A stretch of DNA of 11,905 nt, taken from positions 1-11,905 of the forward strand of contig DATDEX010000133.1 of assembly GCA_036522895.1 (NCBI GenBank). The letters run 5' to 3'. Position numbers and translations under genes: made by a program. The stretch comes from JAIOPA01 sp036522895 (GTDB taxonomy: Bacteria > Eisenbacteria > RBG-16-71-46). The notes beneath the pieces are model-generated. The model did not search any database. It was not told the origin of the DNA and saw nothing but the letters and a program-made list of their open reading frames with translations. Every line of letters begins with the position of its first letter. The first letter of the stretch is position 1. This document shows, piece after piece, positions 1 to 7,800 of the stretch.

Positions 1-103
1 GCCCGCCCCACGCCGGGCCGGCCACGACGAGCGCCCGCAGCAGCGACGCCGCGGCGAGCAACCCGACCGCGGCCGCGACCGAACGCAGCGGCTGACGCGA
101 CAT
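1..103 (-). CDS. N-terminus of an exported or membrane protein (partial)
   Basis: An open frame starts with ATG at 103 and leaves the window at base 1, giving 34 visible residues. It begins MSRQPLRSV and continues with an Ala/Leu/Val-rich stretch ending near PAWGG. This looks like a signal peptide or first membrane helix: two arginines, about 20 hydrophobic residues and small residues near a possible cleavage site. A weak AGAAG sits 4 bases before the ATG. A TATGTATAT-like stretch near 180-190 on the minus strand could belong to its promoter, but no good -35 box was found. The gene lies on the same strand as, and after, the copper-oxidase/Sco pair, behind a strong hairpin, so it is probably a separate transcript. 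No function can be given. Confidence 0.5.
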   Translation of the reverse strand, partial: MSRQPLRSVAAAVGLLAAASLLRALVVAGPAWGG

Positions 104-292
104 CGAACTTCTGCGGGCCCTGAAGCTTGACATCGCGGCTCCGTGTTCGAACTCGGGTGGGCGCAAGTTGGCCCCCGAGCATATACATACAGAGCGTGGT
201 CCGCCACGGAAGCGGCCACATTCGACGGCAGTGGCCCGCGGGCTCCCGGACCCCGGAGCGCCGGACGGGATGTGTTCAGCAGCCGGCGCACG

Positions 293-320
293 GAGGGCCG
301 CCCGTTCCCGGGCGGCCCTC
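293..320 (-). terminator. Strong GC hairpin after the Sco gene
   Basis: A perfect 12-bp stem, GAGGGCCGCCCG (293-304) with CGGGCGGCCCTC (309-320), closes on a TTCC tetraloop. It lies 24 bases beyond the Sco stop codon and before the next start. There is no T-tract on the minus side. It therefore fits a U-less terminator or an mRNA 3'-end stabiliser of the kind seen in GC-rich genomes. The stem is read directly; the terminator role is inferred from position. Confidence 0.6.
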
Positions 321-343
321 GTGACGTTCCGCGCGGTCGCGGA

Positions 344-970
344 TCAGGTCTTCAACCCCGCGACGCGGTTCAGCTGGCTCAAGAGGAACTCGGGGTTGGT
401 GAGGGCGGGGGTTGCCATCCAGCGCTGGTGGGGCTCGTCGCCCATCAGCACCACGTTCGTGTGCTGGTTCCTGGCGCGGTCCAACTCGGGGTCGGGATCC
501 ACGAAGCCGAAACGGACCCGGCAGAGTTCCAAGTCGTGGGGCGAGCCGGTGAGGAACGTCCAGCCCGGTCCGGCCCCGTGCATCTGCTGGTAGTGCTTGA
601 GGTGCGCCGGCGTGTCCTGCTCGGGGGCGAGCGAGAACGAGTAGATGAACACGTCGCGGCCGCAGCGAGCCCCGAGGAGCTTCTGGAACTTGACCAGGTT
701 CTCGGTCGTGACCGGGCAGAGACCGTCCTTACAGTTGGCGTAGAAGAAGTTGATGAGGACGGTCTTGCCTTTCAGGAGATCGTCGTAGAGCCGCACGCGC
801 TGGTCGTCCTGCGTGCGCAGCACCACGTTGGGGAAGTAGTCGGCGTGGAAGCCGGTCACCGGGCGGATCTTGCGCGGGCGGCTTCGCGCTTCGAGGTATT
901 GCACCACGGGCACCGCGGTGGCGGCGACCGGGACGAGGCCCAGCAGGGCCAACAGCTGTCGGCGGGTCAT
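344..970 (-). CDS. Sco1/SenC-type copper/thiol protein, exported
   Basis: This 208-residue protein has a thioredoxin-like Sco fold. Sco proteins bind copper through two cysteines and a histidine, and deliver copper or reduce cysteines at copper sites outside the cytoplasm. Visible features are an RR-containing hydrophobic N-terminus (MTRRQLLALLGL, Tat-like, possibly left as an anchor) and 'VLINFFYANC' before the cysteine pair. C80 and C85 form a C-KDGL-CP motif, and the probable third ligand is H170 in 'QHTNVVLMGD'. The usual family motif is CxxxCP, so the one-residue-longer spacing here is unusual. GAGGA lies 8 bases before the ATG. The gene follows the multicopper oxidase by 81 bp on the same strand, so the two are probably co-transcribed, with the oxidase as likely client. 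It could instead act as a peroxiredoxin-like thiol protein. Confidence 0.85.
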   Translation of the reverse strand: MTRRQLLALLGLVPVAATAVPVVQYLEARSRPRKIRPVTGFHADYFPNVVLRTQDDQRVRLYDDLLKGKTVLINFFYANCKDGLCPVTTENLVKFQKLLGARCGRDVFIYSFSLAPEQDTPAHLKHYQQMHGAGPGWTFLTGSPHDLELCRVRFGFVDPDPELDRARNQHTNVVLMGDEPHQRWMATPALTNPEFLLSQLNRVAGLKT

Positions 971-992
971 CGAAAGAGTCCTCGGGGGGGTG

Positions 993-1025
993 GGCGCCGG
1001 AGCCCCGGGCGGGCGGCTCCGCGCC
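993..1025 (-). other. Intergenic hairpin between oxidase and Sco genes
   Basis: GGCGC-C-GGAGCC (993-1004) pairs with GGCTCC-GCGCC (1015-1025), giving 11 bp with one bulged C and a 10-base loop. It occupies most of the 81-bp gap between the oxidase stop and the Sco start, and has no T-tract. It could partly terminate transcription or protect the 3' end of the oxidase mRNA, so that Sco is made at a lower level. That role is inference from position. Confidence 0.4.
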
Positions 1026-1051
1026 TTCCCCCGTTCAAGTGCGGGCGAGCG

Positions 1052-2797
1052 TCAGGGCACGATCTTCCACATGAACATCATGGCGTGGTCCTCGTGGACG
1101 ACGTTGTGGCAGTGGGTCGGGTAGCGGCCGAGGAAGTCGCGGAAGCGGCGGAAGATCTTGTGGGTCTCGCCGTGGCCGAGCCAGATGACGTCCTCGCGGG
1201 AGATCTCGTCGATCGGCGGCGGGGCCCCGTTGATCGAGAGCTGCTGGTGCTCCTCGAAGTGGATGTGGACGGGGTGCATCCAGCCGCCGGAGTTGTTGAC
1301 GATGTTCCAGACCTCCGCCGTGCCCTGGCGGGGGCTGGCGGTGATGACGTTCTCGTCGAACTGTTTGCCGTTGACGCTCCAGCCGCCGTTGGTGCGGTCG
1401 AACACGAACGTGCGTTCGGTGACGGCCTCCTTCAAGTTGACCGGGGGCAGGTCGAAGAACTTGAGCGGGATGCGGCTGTTGTCGGTCTTGGGCAGCCGGT
1501 TGTCGACGATGAACTTGAGGATCTTGGTGCCGAGCTGCACCGGCAGGATCTTGCCGGTGGGCCCGCGGCCGTCGGTCTGTTCCTGGCAGTTGACCAGGTA
1601 GAGCTCGGTGCCGTCGGGCAGCTTGCTGAAGTCGATGATGACGTCGACGCGCTGGGCGACGGCGATGCGGAAGTTCTTCACGGTCAGCGGGCGCGGCAGC
1701 ATGTTGCCGTCGTGCGAGCACTGGACCATGGTCTGGCCGTTGGAGAGGAAGAAGTTGTAGAAGCGGCTGGTGCCGATGTTCTGGGCCCGGAAGCGGTACT
1801 TGCGGCGGGCGACGCGTAGAAACGGCTGGATCTTGCCGTTGACGGTGAACTTGTCGCCGATGATGCCGTCGAGGTTGAAGAGATCGAAGTAGCCGTAGCC
1901 GCTGGGATCGAAGACGCGATCGTGGAACACGAGCGGGATGTCGAAGTCGCCGCTCGGGAGCCGCCACGCGGTGCGGCTCGTGTCGTTCTCGTTGCCGGTG
2001 TCGAACTCGTTGAAGATGTAGTAGAGACCCATGTTGCCGCGGTAGACGTTCTGCGAGGTGTAGTCCAGGCAGTGGTCGTGATACCAGAGCGTGCTCATGG
2101 TCTCGCGAATGTCGCCGAGCTCGCCGAACTTGGGGTCGGTGAAGCCGGCCCGCTTGTTCAGGTAGAAGTGATCCTTCCAGGTGCCGGGGTTGATCATGTC
2201 GAGCGGGTTGCCGTCACTGTCCGACTCGGTGTGGCCGTTGTGCAGGTGCGTGGTCGGCGTGGGCCGGCCGTAACCCTTGTGAACGGCCAGGCTCGGCAGC
2301 ATGTTCTTGAAGCGGATCATGACCGGGCGATCGACGTGGGCGTGGATGCGGGGCCCCGGGAACATCCCGTTGAAGCACCAGCAGGTGTCGAGCGGCAGCT
2401 CGCGATGCCAGTTCGCCATCGTGACCCGGTTCTCGTTGACGTAGAAGTCCATGTTCGCCGGGTCGTAGTACTCCCAGAACGCGTGCGGGTTCGGCCTCCC
2501 CATCTCGCCGGCGGCGAGGTTGCAGTACTCGGTCGGGACGGTGCCGATCTGGTCCACGGTGAGCGGCCGGGCCACGGGCGGGATCGGCAGCGGCTCGATC
2601 CAGGGCGTGGTCGGCGGGCTCGTGAGCGTGCCCTCGGCGCCGGCGGCGCGCGAGGACAGTCCGAGCTTGGTGACGAGGAAGCCGGAGCTCGTCAGGAGCC
2701 CGAGCTTGAACAGGTCGCGCCGCGAGAGCTTGGCGTCGATGAGCTCGACGCGATTCTTGCGCGCGGTTTCCGCGAGTTTCTGCTTCCAGCCTGCCAT
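1052..2797 (-). CDS. Multicopper oxidase, bilirubin-oxidase/CotA-like, Tat-exported
   Basis: This 581-residue three-cupredoxin oxidase would oxidise a phenolic, tetrapyrrole or metal substrate at a type 1 copper and reduce O2 to water at a trinuclear cluster. All four copper motifs are present: HLHNGH (184-189), WYHDH (238-242), HPVHIH (508-513) and HCHNVVHEDHAM (562-573). By family analogy the type 1 ligands are H508, C563, H568 and axial M573. 'HCHNVVHEDH' and 'WYHDH' resemble the bilirubin oxidase/CotA branch more than CueO, and no Met-rich CueO insert is seen. The N-terminus has a twin-arginine signal (SRRDLFK at 25-31, then a hydrophobic stretch to about A55), so it is folded in the cytoplasm and exported by Tat. 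AAGGGG precedes the ATG by 8 bases. It lies between a secreted propeller protein and a Sco gene. Substrate unknown. Confidence 0.93.
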   Translation of the reverse strand: MAGWKQKLAETARKNRVELIDAKLSRRDLFKLGLLTSSGFLVTKLGLSSRAAGAEGTLTSPPTTPWIEPLPIPPVARPLTVDQIGTVPTEYCNLAAGEMGRPNPHAFWEYYDPANMDFYVNENRVTMANWHRELPLDTCWCFNGMFPGPRIHAHVDRPVMIRFKNMLPSLAVHKGYGRPTPTTHLHNGHTESDSDGNPLDMINPGTWKDHFYLNKRAGFTDPKFGELGDIRETMSTLWYHDHCLDYTSQNVYRGNMGLYYIFNEFDTGNENDTSRTAWRLPSGDFDIPLVFHDRVFDPSGYGYFDLFNLDGIIGDKFTVNGKIQPFLRVARRKYRFRAQNIGTSRFYNFFLSNGQTMVQCSHDGNMLPRPLTVKNFRIAVAQRVDVIIDFSKLPDGTELYLVNCQEQTDGRGPTGKILPVQLGTKILKFIVDNRLPKTDNSRIPLKFFDLPPVNLKEAVTERTFVFDRTNGGWSVNGKQFDENVITASPRQGTAEVWNIVNNSGGWMHPVHIHFEEHQQLSINGAPPPIDEISREDVIWLGHGETHKIFRRFRDFLGRYPTHCHNVVHEDHAMMFMWKIVP

Positions 2798-2822
2798 GAG
2801 GATTACCCCTTTCGAAGAGCCA

Positions 2823-2845
2823 GGGCGTGCGCCTGAGGCGCGCCC
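2823..2845 (-). other. Weak hairpin between propeller and oxidase genes
   Basis: GGGCGTGCGCC (2823-2833) and GGCGCGCCC (2837-2845) can pair around a TGA loop with a two-base bulge. It lies in the 79-bp gap between the propeller stop and the oxidase start. With no T-tract and such a short gap, read-through into the oxidase gene is likely. It could act as an attenuator or processing site. The call is weak. Confidence 0.25.
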
Positions 2846-2876
2846 GAAGATGGAGGTGCGAGGGCCGGGGCCGCGC

Positions 2877-4367
2877 TCAGCGCAGCACGACCAGCTTGAG
2901 CCGTGACTCCTGGCCGCCGGAGCGGCTGACCAGGAAGTAGACCCCGTTGGCGACGGGGTGCCCGCCGTCGTCGCGACCGTCCCAGGCGATCACCTGGCGG
3001 CCCGCCTCGAGCGCGCCCCGCTGCAGCGTCCGCACGTGGCGTCCGGCGAGGTCGAGGAGACTCAGCTCCGCGTTCCCCCCCCGTGACGGGATCACGAACG
3101 AGACGCTCAGGGCGCCGCCCTTGTAAGGGAGCGGCCACGCCGCGAGCGACCGTGCCGGGGCCACCGCCGCGCCGTCTCCGGCCGGCCGGCCCCCCGCGAA
3201 CTGCACGCTCGCCGAGACCAGCCGGAACGAGCCGTGTCCCTTGCGTGCCGTGTAGGCGATCACCGGCTCGCCCGAGCGGTCCAGCGCCAGCGACGTGTTG
3301 CGCCCCGTCGCCCCGCTCGCGTCCACCGTCTCCACCAGCCACACCCCGTCGGCCTCGCTCGCGTACTTGAGCGTCTGCCGCTGCGCGTCCAGGTAGCTCA
3401 CGTGCGCCCCGCCCGCGTCATCGAGCGCCAGCGACGAGTAGGCTCCCACGTCCCCCGAGCCGTCCACCGTCTCCGTGTGCCAGCCGTCGCTCTGCTGCCG
3501 GGCCAGCTTGAGCGCCCCGTGCTGCAGGTCGTAATAGCTCACGACCGCGTTGCCCGCGGCGTCCAGCTTGAGCGACGTGTACTCGCCCACGTCCCCCGCC
3601 GCGTCCACCGTCTCGGAGAGCCAGCGGCCGTCCTGCTTGACCGCCACCTTGAGGTCGGCGTGCGTGATGTCCTGGTAGGCGATGTGCGGCACCCCGCGCC
3701 GGTCCAGCACCAGCGACGTGTAGTGCCCCACGTTCGGCACGTCCTGCGAGATCGCCGGGGCGCGGGAGGTGCGGTCGGCGCGATCGATGGCCTGCTCGGT
3801 CTCCGCCGCGTTGCCCGCCCCGTCCACCGTTTCCGCCTGCCACGAGCCGTTCACCAGACTCGCGTAGCGGAGCGCCAGCGCCGAGGCGTCGTAGTAGCTG
3901 ATCGCCGGATCGTCGTTCGCGTCAAGGCTCAGCGAGCAGTAGTGCCCCGCCCCCCGCGCCGACGCATCCACGACCACCGTCGACCACGCCCCGCCCGTGC
4001 GCGCTGCGTACTTGAGCGCCCCGCGCGTCACGTCGTAGTACGCGATCCTCGCGTTACCGTGCGAGTCCAGCGCCAGCGAGGCGTACCAACCCACCTGCCC
4101 CTCGCCGTCCACCAGCTCCGTCCGCCAGCCTGCCTGCGTCTGAAACGCGTACACCAGGACTTCACGGACGCGGTCGAAGTACGCCACGTGCGCCCGACCC
4201 AGCTGGTCCAGCGCCATCGAGGTGTACTCGCCGATCCCTTCGATCGCCGCCGTCTGCTGGCTCACGAAGGCCGATCGTTGATTCGCCGCACCTGCGTGAC
4301 CGGGAAGACCGAGTAGGAGTCCTCCGGCCAGGAGCAGAGCGGAACCGATGTGGGGAGTGTGCCGCAT
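2877..4367 (-). CDS. Secreted seven-repeat (beta-propeller-like) protein with FlgD-like C-terminal domain
   Basis: The protein has 496 residues when started at 4367, where AGAAGGG lies 7 bases before the ATG and a clear signal peptide follows (MRHTPHIGSALLLAGG, cut near AGAA). The frame stays open 58 codons further upstream, but that stretch does not look like protein. Residues about 37-390 hold seven repeats of about 47 residues with the pattern 'W..ETVD..GdvG.YtSLaLD..G..h.sYyD....LkYA'. Seven units suggest a seven-bladed propeller. Unit 4 carries about 26 extra residues (near 185-211). Residues about 408-496 form a FlgD-like Ig domain ('DLAGRHVRTL', 'AWDGRDDGG', 'NGVYFLV') ending in a short basic tail, as in proteins of the FCB group carried across or held on the outer membrane. 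It may bind a ligand or partner, and no catalytic motif is seen. It is 79 bp before the copper oxidase, probably in one transcript. Confidence 0.85.
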   Translation of the reverse strand: MRHTPHIGSALLLAGGLLLGLPGHAGAANQRSAFVSQQTAAIEGIGEYTSMALDQLGRAHVAYFDRVREVLVYAFQTQAGWRTELVDGEGQVGWYASLALDSHGNARIAYYDVTRGALKYAARTGGAWSTVVVDASARGAGHYCSLSLDANDDPAISYYDASALALRYASLVNGSWQAETVDGAGNAAETEQAIDRADRTSRAPAISQDVPNVGHYTSLVLDRRGVPHIAYQDITHADLKVAVKQDGRWLSETVDAAGDVGEYTSLKLDAAGNAVVSYYDLQHGALKLARQQSDGWHTETVDGSGDVGAYSSLALDDAGGAHVSYLDAQRQTLKYASEADGVWLVETVDASGATGRNTSLALDRSGEPVIAYTARKGHGSFRLVSASVQFAGGRPAGDGAAVAPARSLAAWPLPYKGGALSVSFVIPSRGGNAELSLLDLAGRHVRTLQRGALEAGRQVIAWDGRDDGGHPVANGVYFLVSRSGGQESRLKLVVLR

Positions 4368-4374
4368 GGGTTGA

Positions 4375-4381
4375 CCCTTCT
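4375..4381 (-). promoter_or_regulatory. Ribosome binding site fixing the propeller-gene start
   Basis: AGAAGGG on the minus strand lies 7 bases before the ATG at 4367, directly in front of the signal peptide. This supports 4367 over the more upstream in-frame start at 4541. Confidence 0.6.
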
Positions 4382-4504
4382 GTGAGAGCCGGTCCCCGCG
4401 AGAGTGGAAGACCGGGTGTCGGGCCGCGTCGCGGATCGCGCATCGCCGGTGGGAGAGCCTGCGAAGCGAGTCGAATCGGGCGGACGCAGGGAAGACCCGA
4501 CGCG

Positions 4505-4625
4505 ACTGACAACGTGGTGATAATAGACCTGCTTTGGTCAATTACAGTAGAAAAATGTGATCCAACAGGATTAATTTCTTCAATTTCGGCATGGCTAATT
4601 TGGTATACGAAAGTGGTAGTCGTTA
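4505..4625 (-). promoter_or_regulatory. AT-rich promoter-like island before the propeller/oxidase/Sco run
   Basis: About 120 bases here are much richer in A/T than anything nearby, and they sit 140-260 bases before the propeller start. The minus strand contains a TATTAT (4525-4520) that could be a -10 box. The nearest TTGACC (4541-4536) is only 10 bases away, too close for an ordinary sigma-70 -35. The promoter may use a lineage-specific sigma factor or need an activator. A leader of roughly 150 bases would follow, in which I see no known riboswitch. This rests on composition and position. Confidence 0.45.
4523..4542. promoter_or_regulatory. Possible operator palindrome
   Basis: The arms ATAGACC (4523-4529) and GGTCAAT (4536-4542) are inverted copies with one mismatch, separated by TGCTTT. 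The site overlaps the TATTAT that is the best -10 candidate, a position suited to repression by a dimeric regulator. Its length and placement are suggestive, but no family can be assigned. Confidence 0.3.
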
Positions 4626-4702
4626 CTCGACTGCGCGTGCATGCGACGAAGGGAGTATTCGTTTGTCGGGCCAGCCGTGCGGCGATCGCGCACGCGACGT
4701 CG

Positions 4703-4741
4703 CGGCCCGCGCTCCGCAGCGCATGCGGAACGCGCGGGCCG
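4703..4741 (-). terminator. Long two-stage hairpin after the haem peroxidase gene
   Basis: The outer stem CGGCCCGCGC (4703-4712) pairs with GCGCGGGCCG (4732-4741). Inside it, TCCGCA (4713-4718) pairs with TGCGGA (4724-4729) around the loop GCGCA, leaving only an AC bulge. This gives 16 bp in total. It lies 75 bases past the peroxidase stop and before the promoter-like island of the next gene. There is no T-tract on either side. It is best read as a terminator or 3'-end structure that separates the two transcripts. Confidence 0.5.
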
Positions 4742-4760
4742 TTCGACAACGTGAATCCGA

Positions 4761-4781
4761 ACGCCGCCGAATCGACGGCGT
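4761..4781 (-). terminator. Small hairpin just after the haem peroxidase stop
   Basis: ACGCCG (4761-4766) and CGGCGT (4776-4781) can pair around a 9-base loop, about 35 bases past the stop codon. It is shorter than the hairpin at 4703-4741 and could cooperate with it as a tandem terminator. There is no clear T-run. Confidence 0.3.
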
Positions 4782-4815
4782 CCCATTTCCTAGATGTATT
4801 TCGCAGGCCGTCCGA

Positions 4816-7800
4816 TCAGTCGATCAACACCATCTTGCCCTGCGCGTGATCGTTGCCCGCGAGGAGGCGATAGAAGTACACGCCGCTCGGCACCCGGCCG
4901 CCGCGCTCGCCGGCGCCATTCCACTCGAGCGCGTGCGTGCCAGGGGCCATGCGCCCCTTCGCGAGGACCTTGACCGAGCGGCCGGCGACGTCGAAGACCC
5001 GCAGCTCGACATCGCGATCCGTCGGCAACGTGAACCGGATCGTCGTGCTCAGCTGGCCGGACCGGAACGGATTCGGGGAGCTCTGCCCGAGCGAGAAGAC
5101 CAACCCGGACGTCCGCCCTGCCGGCCCGCGATCGTCCGGATTGACCGGGCCCGCGACGAGTCCGCCGATGCCGCCACCACCCGCGCCCGGCAGCGGCGCG
5201 AGGATCGGCAGGATGTGCGGGCGGAAGACGGCGCCCTCGGCGACGCTGACGGACTTCGCGTAGATCGCTCCCTGGGTGTTGGCGAGGGATCCGAGGCTCA
5301 CGCTCGTGAGCGGCGCGATCAGCGTGCCGTGGAAGAAGCTGTTCTGCGGGAGCTGGACGCCGCTCCCCGTGCCCCGGAAGTAGATGCGGAGATGCGTGCT
5401 GAGCATCGCATCCCCCTGCGAAACGATCGCGCCGGGCGACAGCGTCAGAACATCGGTGACGTGGATCGTGGTGCGTTCGAGCGGCCGGATCGTCATTTCA
5501 CCGAGCGGACCCGCCGGCATGTCGAGCTGTCCGTCCGCGTCGTACTGGAGAAAAGCCCCGGCTCCGACCTGGAGGCTCTTGAACACGTAAACGCCGTTCA
5601 TGAGCACCAGCCAGGCGCCGTTCTGAACCGTTACCTCTCCGTACCGGCCAGGCGACAGCGTCTGAATCGAAGACCGGGGCACGACGACCATCTTCTTGAT
5701 GAGGGGAAGCACCGGCAGGTCGGGGAGCGCCTGCTGGGGCATGGGTGCGTAGTACTCGACGTTGCCGCCGGCGACACCGTTCTTGAACGACGTGGTGGGC
5801 GCCAGGCTCACCGGGCCACGCGCCATGATGCTGCCCTGGAACAACGTGGAATCCCCGGTCACGGTGACGCTTCCGCCCGCGGTGATGTCGCCCGTGAACG
5901 TGTGCTTCGCCGCGCTGCTCACGCGCACCGGACCGCTGCACCACACGTCGCCCGTCACGTCCGCACTCGTGGCCACGGTCACCGTGTCGGTGGCATAGAG
6001 CGCGATGTTGCTGTAGACGGGATTCGGCGCGTCGACGGGCTTGCCGTCGAACACGGGCAGGTTGAGGAACGAGCGGAGCGGAGCGGTCGCGCCGCCGCGC
6101 CCGTTCGCGGGAATGCGTTCCAGTACATCCGAGGCCTGGCTCCCGACGCGCAGATCCTGGAGCACGGACACCTCGCCGCCACTCGATCCGTTCGCCACGA
6201 CCAGCTCGGGATGGTCGAACGGGGCGCGGTTCCAGCGCACGCGCTCGTCCGTGAGGCTCCTGAGGAAGTCCGCAAGCGCGATTTCCCGGTTCGGGTGCCC
6301 GATCAACCCCATCTGGCGAATCATCTCGAAGTCGAGGTCCGCCATGTTCTGCTCGCGGAAGTTTCCGCCACGCGCGTAGAAATCCACGACGTCCGAGAGC
6401 GAGGCGATGCTGCCGTTGTGGAAGTAGGGACCCGTCAGCTCGCAGTTGCGGAGCGACGGGGTCTTGAACGCGCCGTTCGCCGCGATCCGCTCGCCCGGGG
6501 CGATGGGCGAGAGCAGGAAGTTGTCGGCCACGGTGCCCGGATGGAGCTGTTCTTGGCGGGCGAACGACAGCGGGTTTCCGAACGGGTCGTTCGCGCCGAG
6601 GCCGAGGTCTTCGCCGGTCGGCCGGATCCCGAGATTGTAGAAGCCGCCGTCGTAGACGGCGTTCGTGCCGTCGCCCATGAGCATCCGCTCCATCACGCCG
6701 ATGATCGGGCCGCCCGGGCCCTCCGGCGTGAGGCGCGTGTTGAACGTGGCGCCGGTGAACTCGGCCCCGAAGTGACAGGCGATGCAGTTGCCCCCCGCCT
6801 TGCCCAGGAAGACGAGGAGACCGAACTTCTGCTGCGGTGTCAGCGCCGACGCCGAACCTTCCTGGAACCGGTCGTAGGGCGCGTCGTCGGAGACCAGCGT
6901 CGACTCGTAGGCGTCGATCGCCAGACCCCAGAACAGCGAGAAGTTCGCCTCCATGAGCGTGTACTGGTCGGTAGGAAGCGACCTGCCGTCCTTGGGCACC
7001 GTCACCTTCGGCAGCACGTTGAGCGCGCCGTCCACGACTTTCTTCGAGTCCCACCACTTGGAGAGGAACGCCGCCCGGATCATGTCGGCGTAGCTCCGCG
7101 TGAGCCCCTTGCCGCCGGAGACTGCCAGGCCGCCCAGCACGGAGTCGTCGCGCTTGACCTCCTGGAGCGCGAGCGGGGTGAGCGACAGCATCTTCTTGCC
7201 GAGCTTCATCCAGGTGCGGCCCGTGCCGGACATCTCGACATCGGACATCGGCGGGCCCACCGCCTGCGATGCGAGGCTCGCCCGGTCGATCGAGACGTGC
7301 ACCTTCTGGAGATCGCCGAGGTCGTTCACCTGCAGCACGCGGGCGTTCGGGTCGGCGTCGCCGAACGGATTGCGACCGTTGAAGCGGCGGTTCGCCCGGC
7401 CATCCCAGAAGTTGCGGATGTTGTAGACCGCGTTGATCGCGGACGGTGTGTTGCGCCCGGTCACGCGCCGGACGTTGAGGCCGCTGACCGCGAAGCCCAG
7501 CCCGTCGAGCCCGTCACTGTTCAGGCGATCGCGGCTTCCGCCGAGCACGATGTCGAGGAAGTCCGCCGAGTGCACGCCCTGCGAGCCCGAGACGTCGTCA
7601 CGGCTCCGGAGGAGCGTCGAGCCGCGGTCGTCGGGATTCGCGAGCTGGTGGAACGGGAAGTCCGCCGCGGTGTAGGTGTGGTTGGGCCCCGTGAGATCGA
7701 ACTTGGCGTTGGCCCCGGGATTCAACTCGTTCTTCTCGCGCCGGTCGGCGCCGGCCTGGAAGTGGCAGCTCGCGCACGCCACGATTCCATCGCTGCCGAC

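Noticed and set aside
143..1819. A 558-codon plus-strand open frame opposite the Sco and oxidase genes
   Set aside because: The minus-strand frames have complete copper motifs, signal peptides and ribosome binding sites. The plus frame is low-complexity V/E/D/R text without a recognisable fold.
3321..3830. Regular 141-bp DNA repeats that could suggest a tandem-repeat or CRISPR-like array
   Set aside because: The spacing is in whole codons and the repeats vary at third positions, so they are protein repeats. There are no short identical repeats with unique spacers and no cas genes.
3234..4316. A repetitive plus-strand frame opposite the propeller gene
   Set aside because: Its repetition simply mirrors the 141-bp repeats of the real minus-strand gene, and it lacks a signal peptide and ribosome binding site.
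4382..4541. Upstream extension of the propeller protein by 58 residues
   Set aside because: The extension is Arg/Ser-rich and would bury the signal peptide inside the protein, whereas the ATG at 4367 has a good ribosome binding site.
4682..4689. GCGATCGC, the HIP1-type palindrome of cyanobacteria
   Set aside because: I noticed only this copy in the window, which is compatible with chance in GC-rich DNA, and nothing else points to cyanobacteria.
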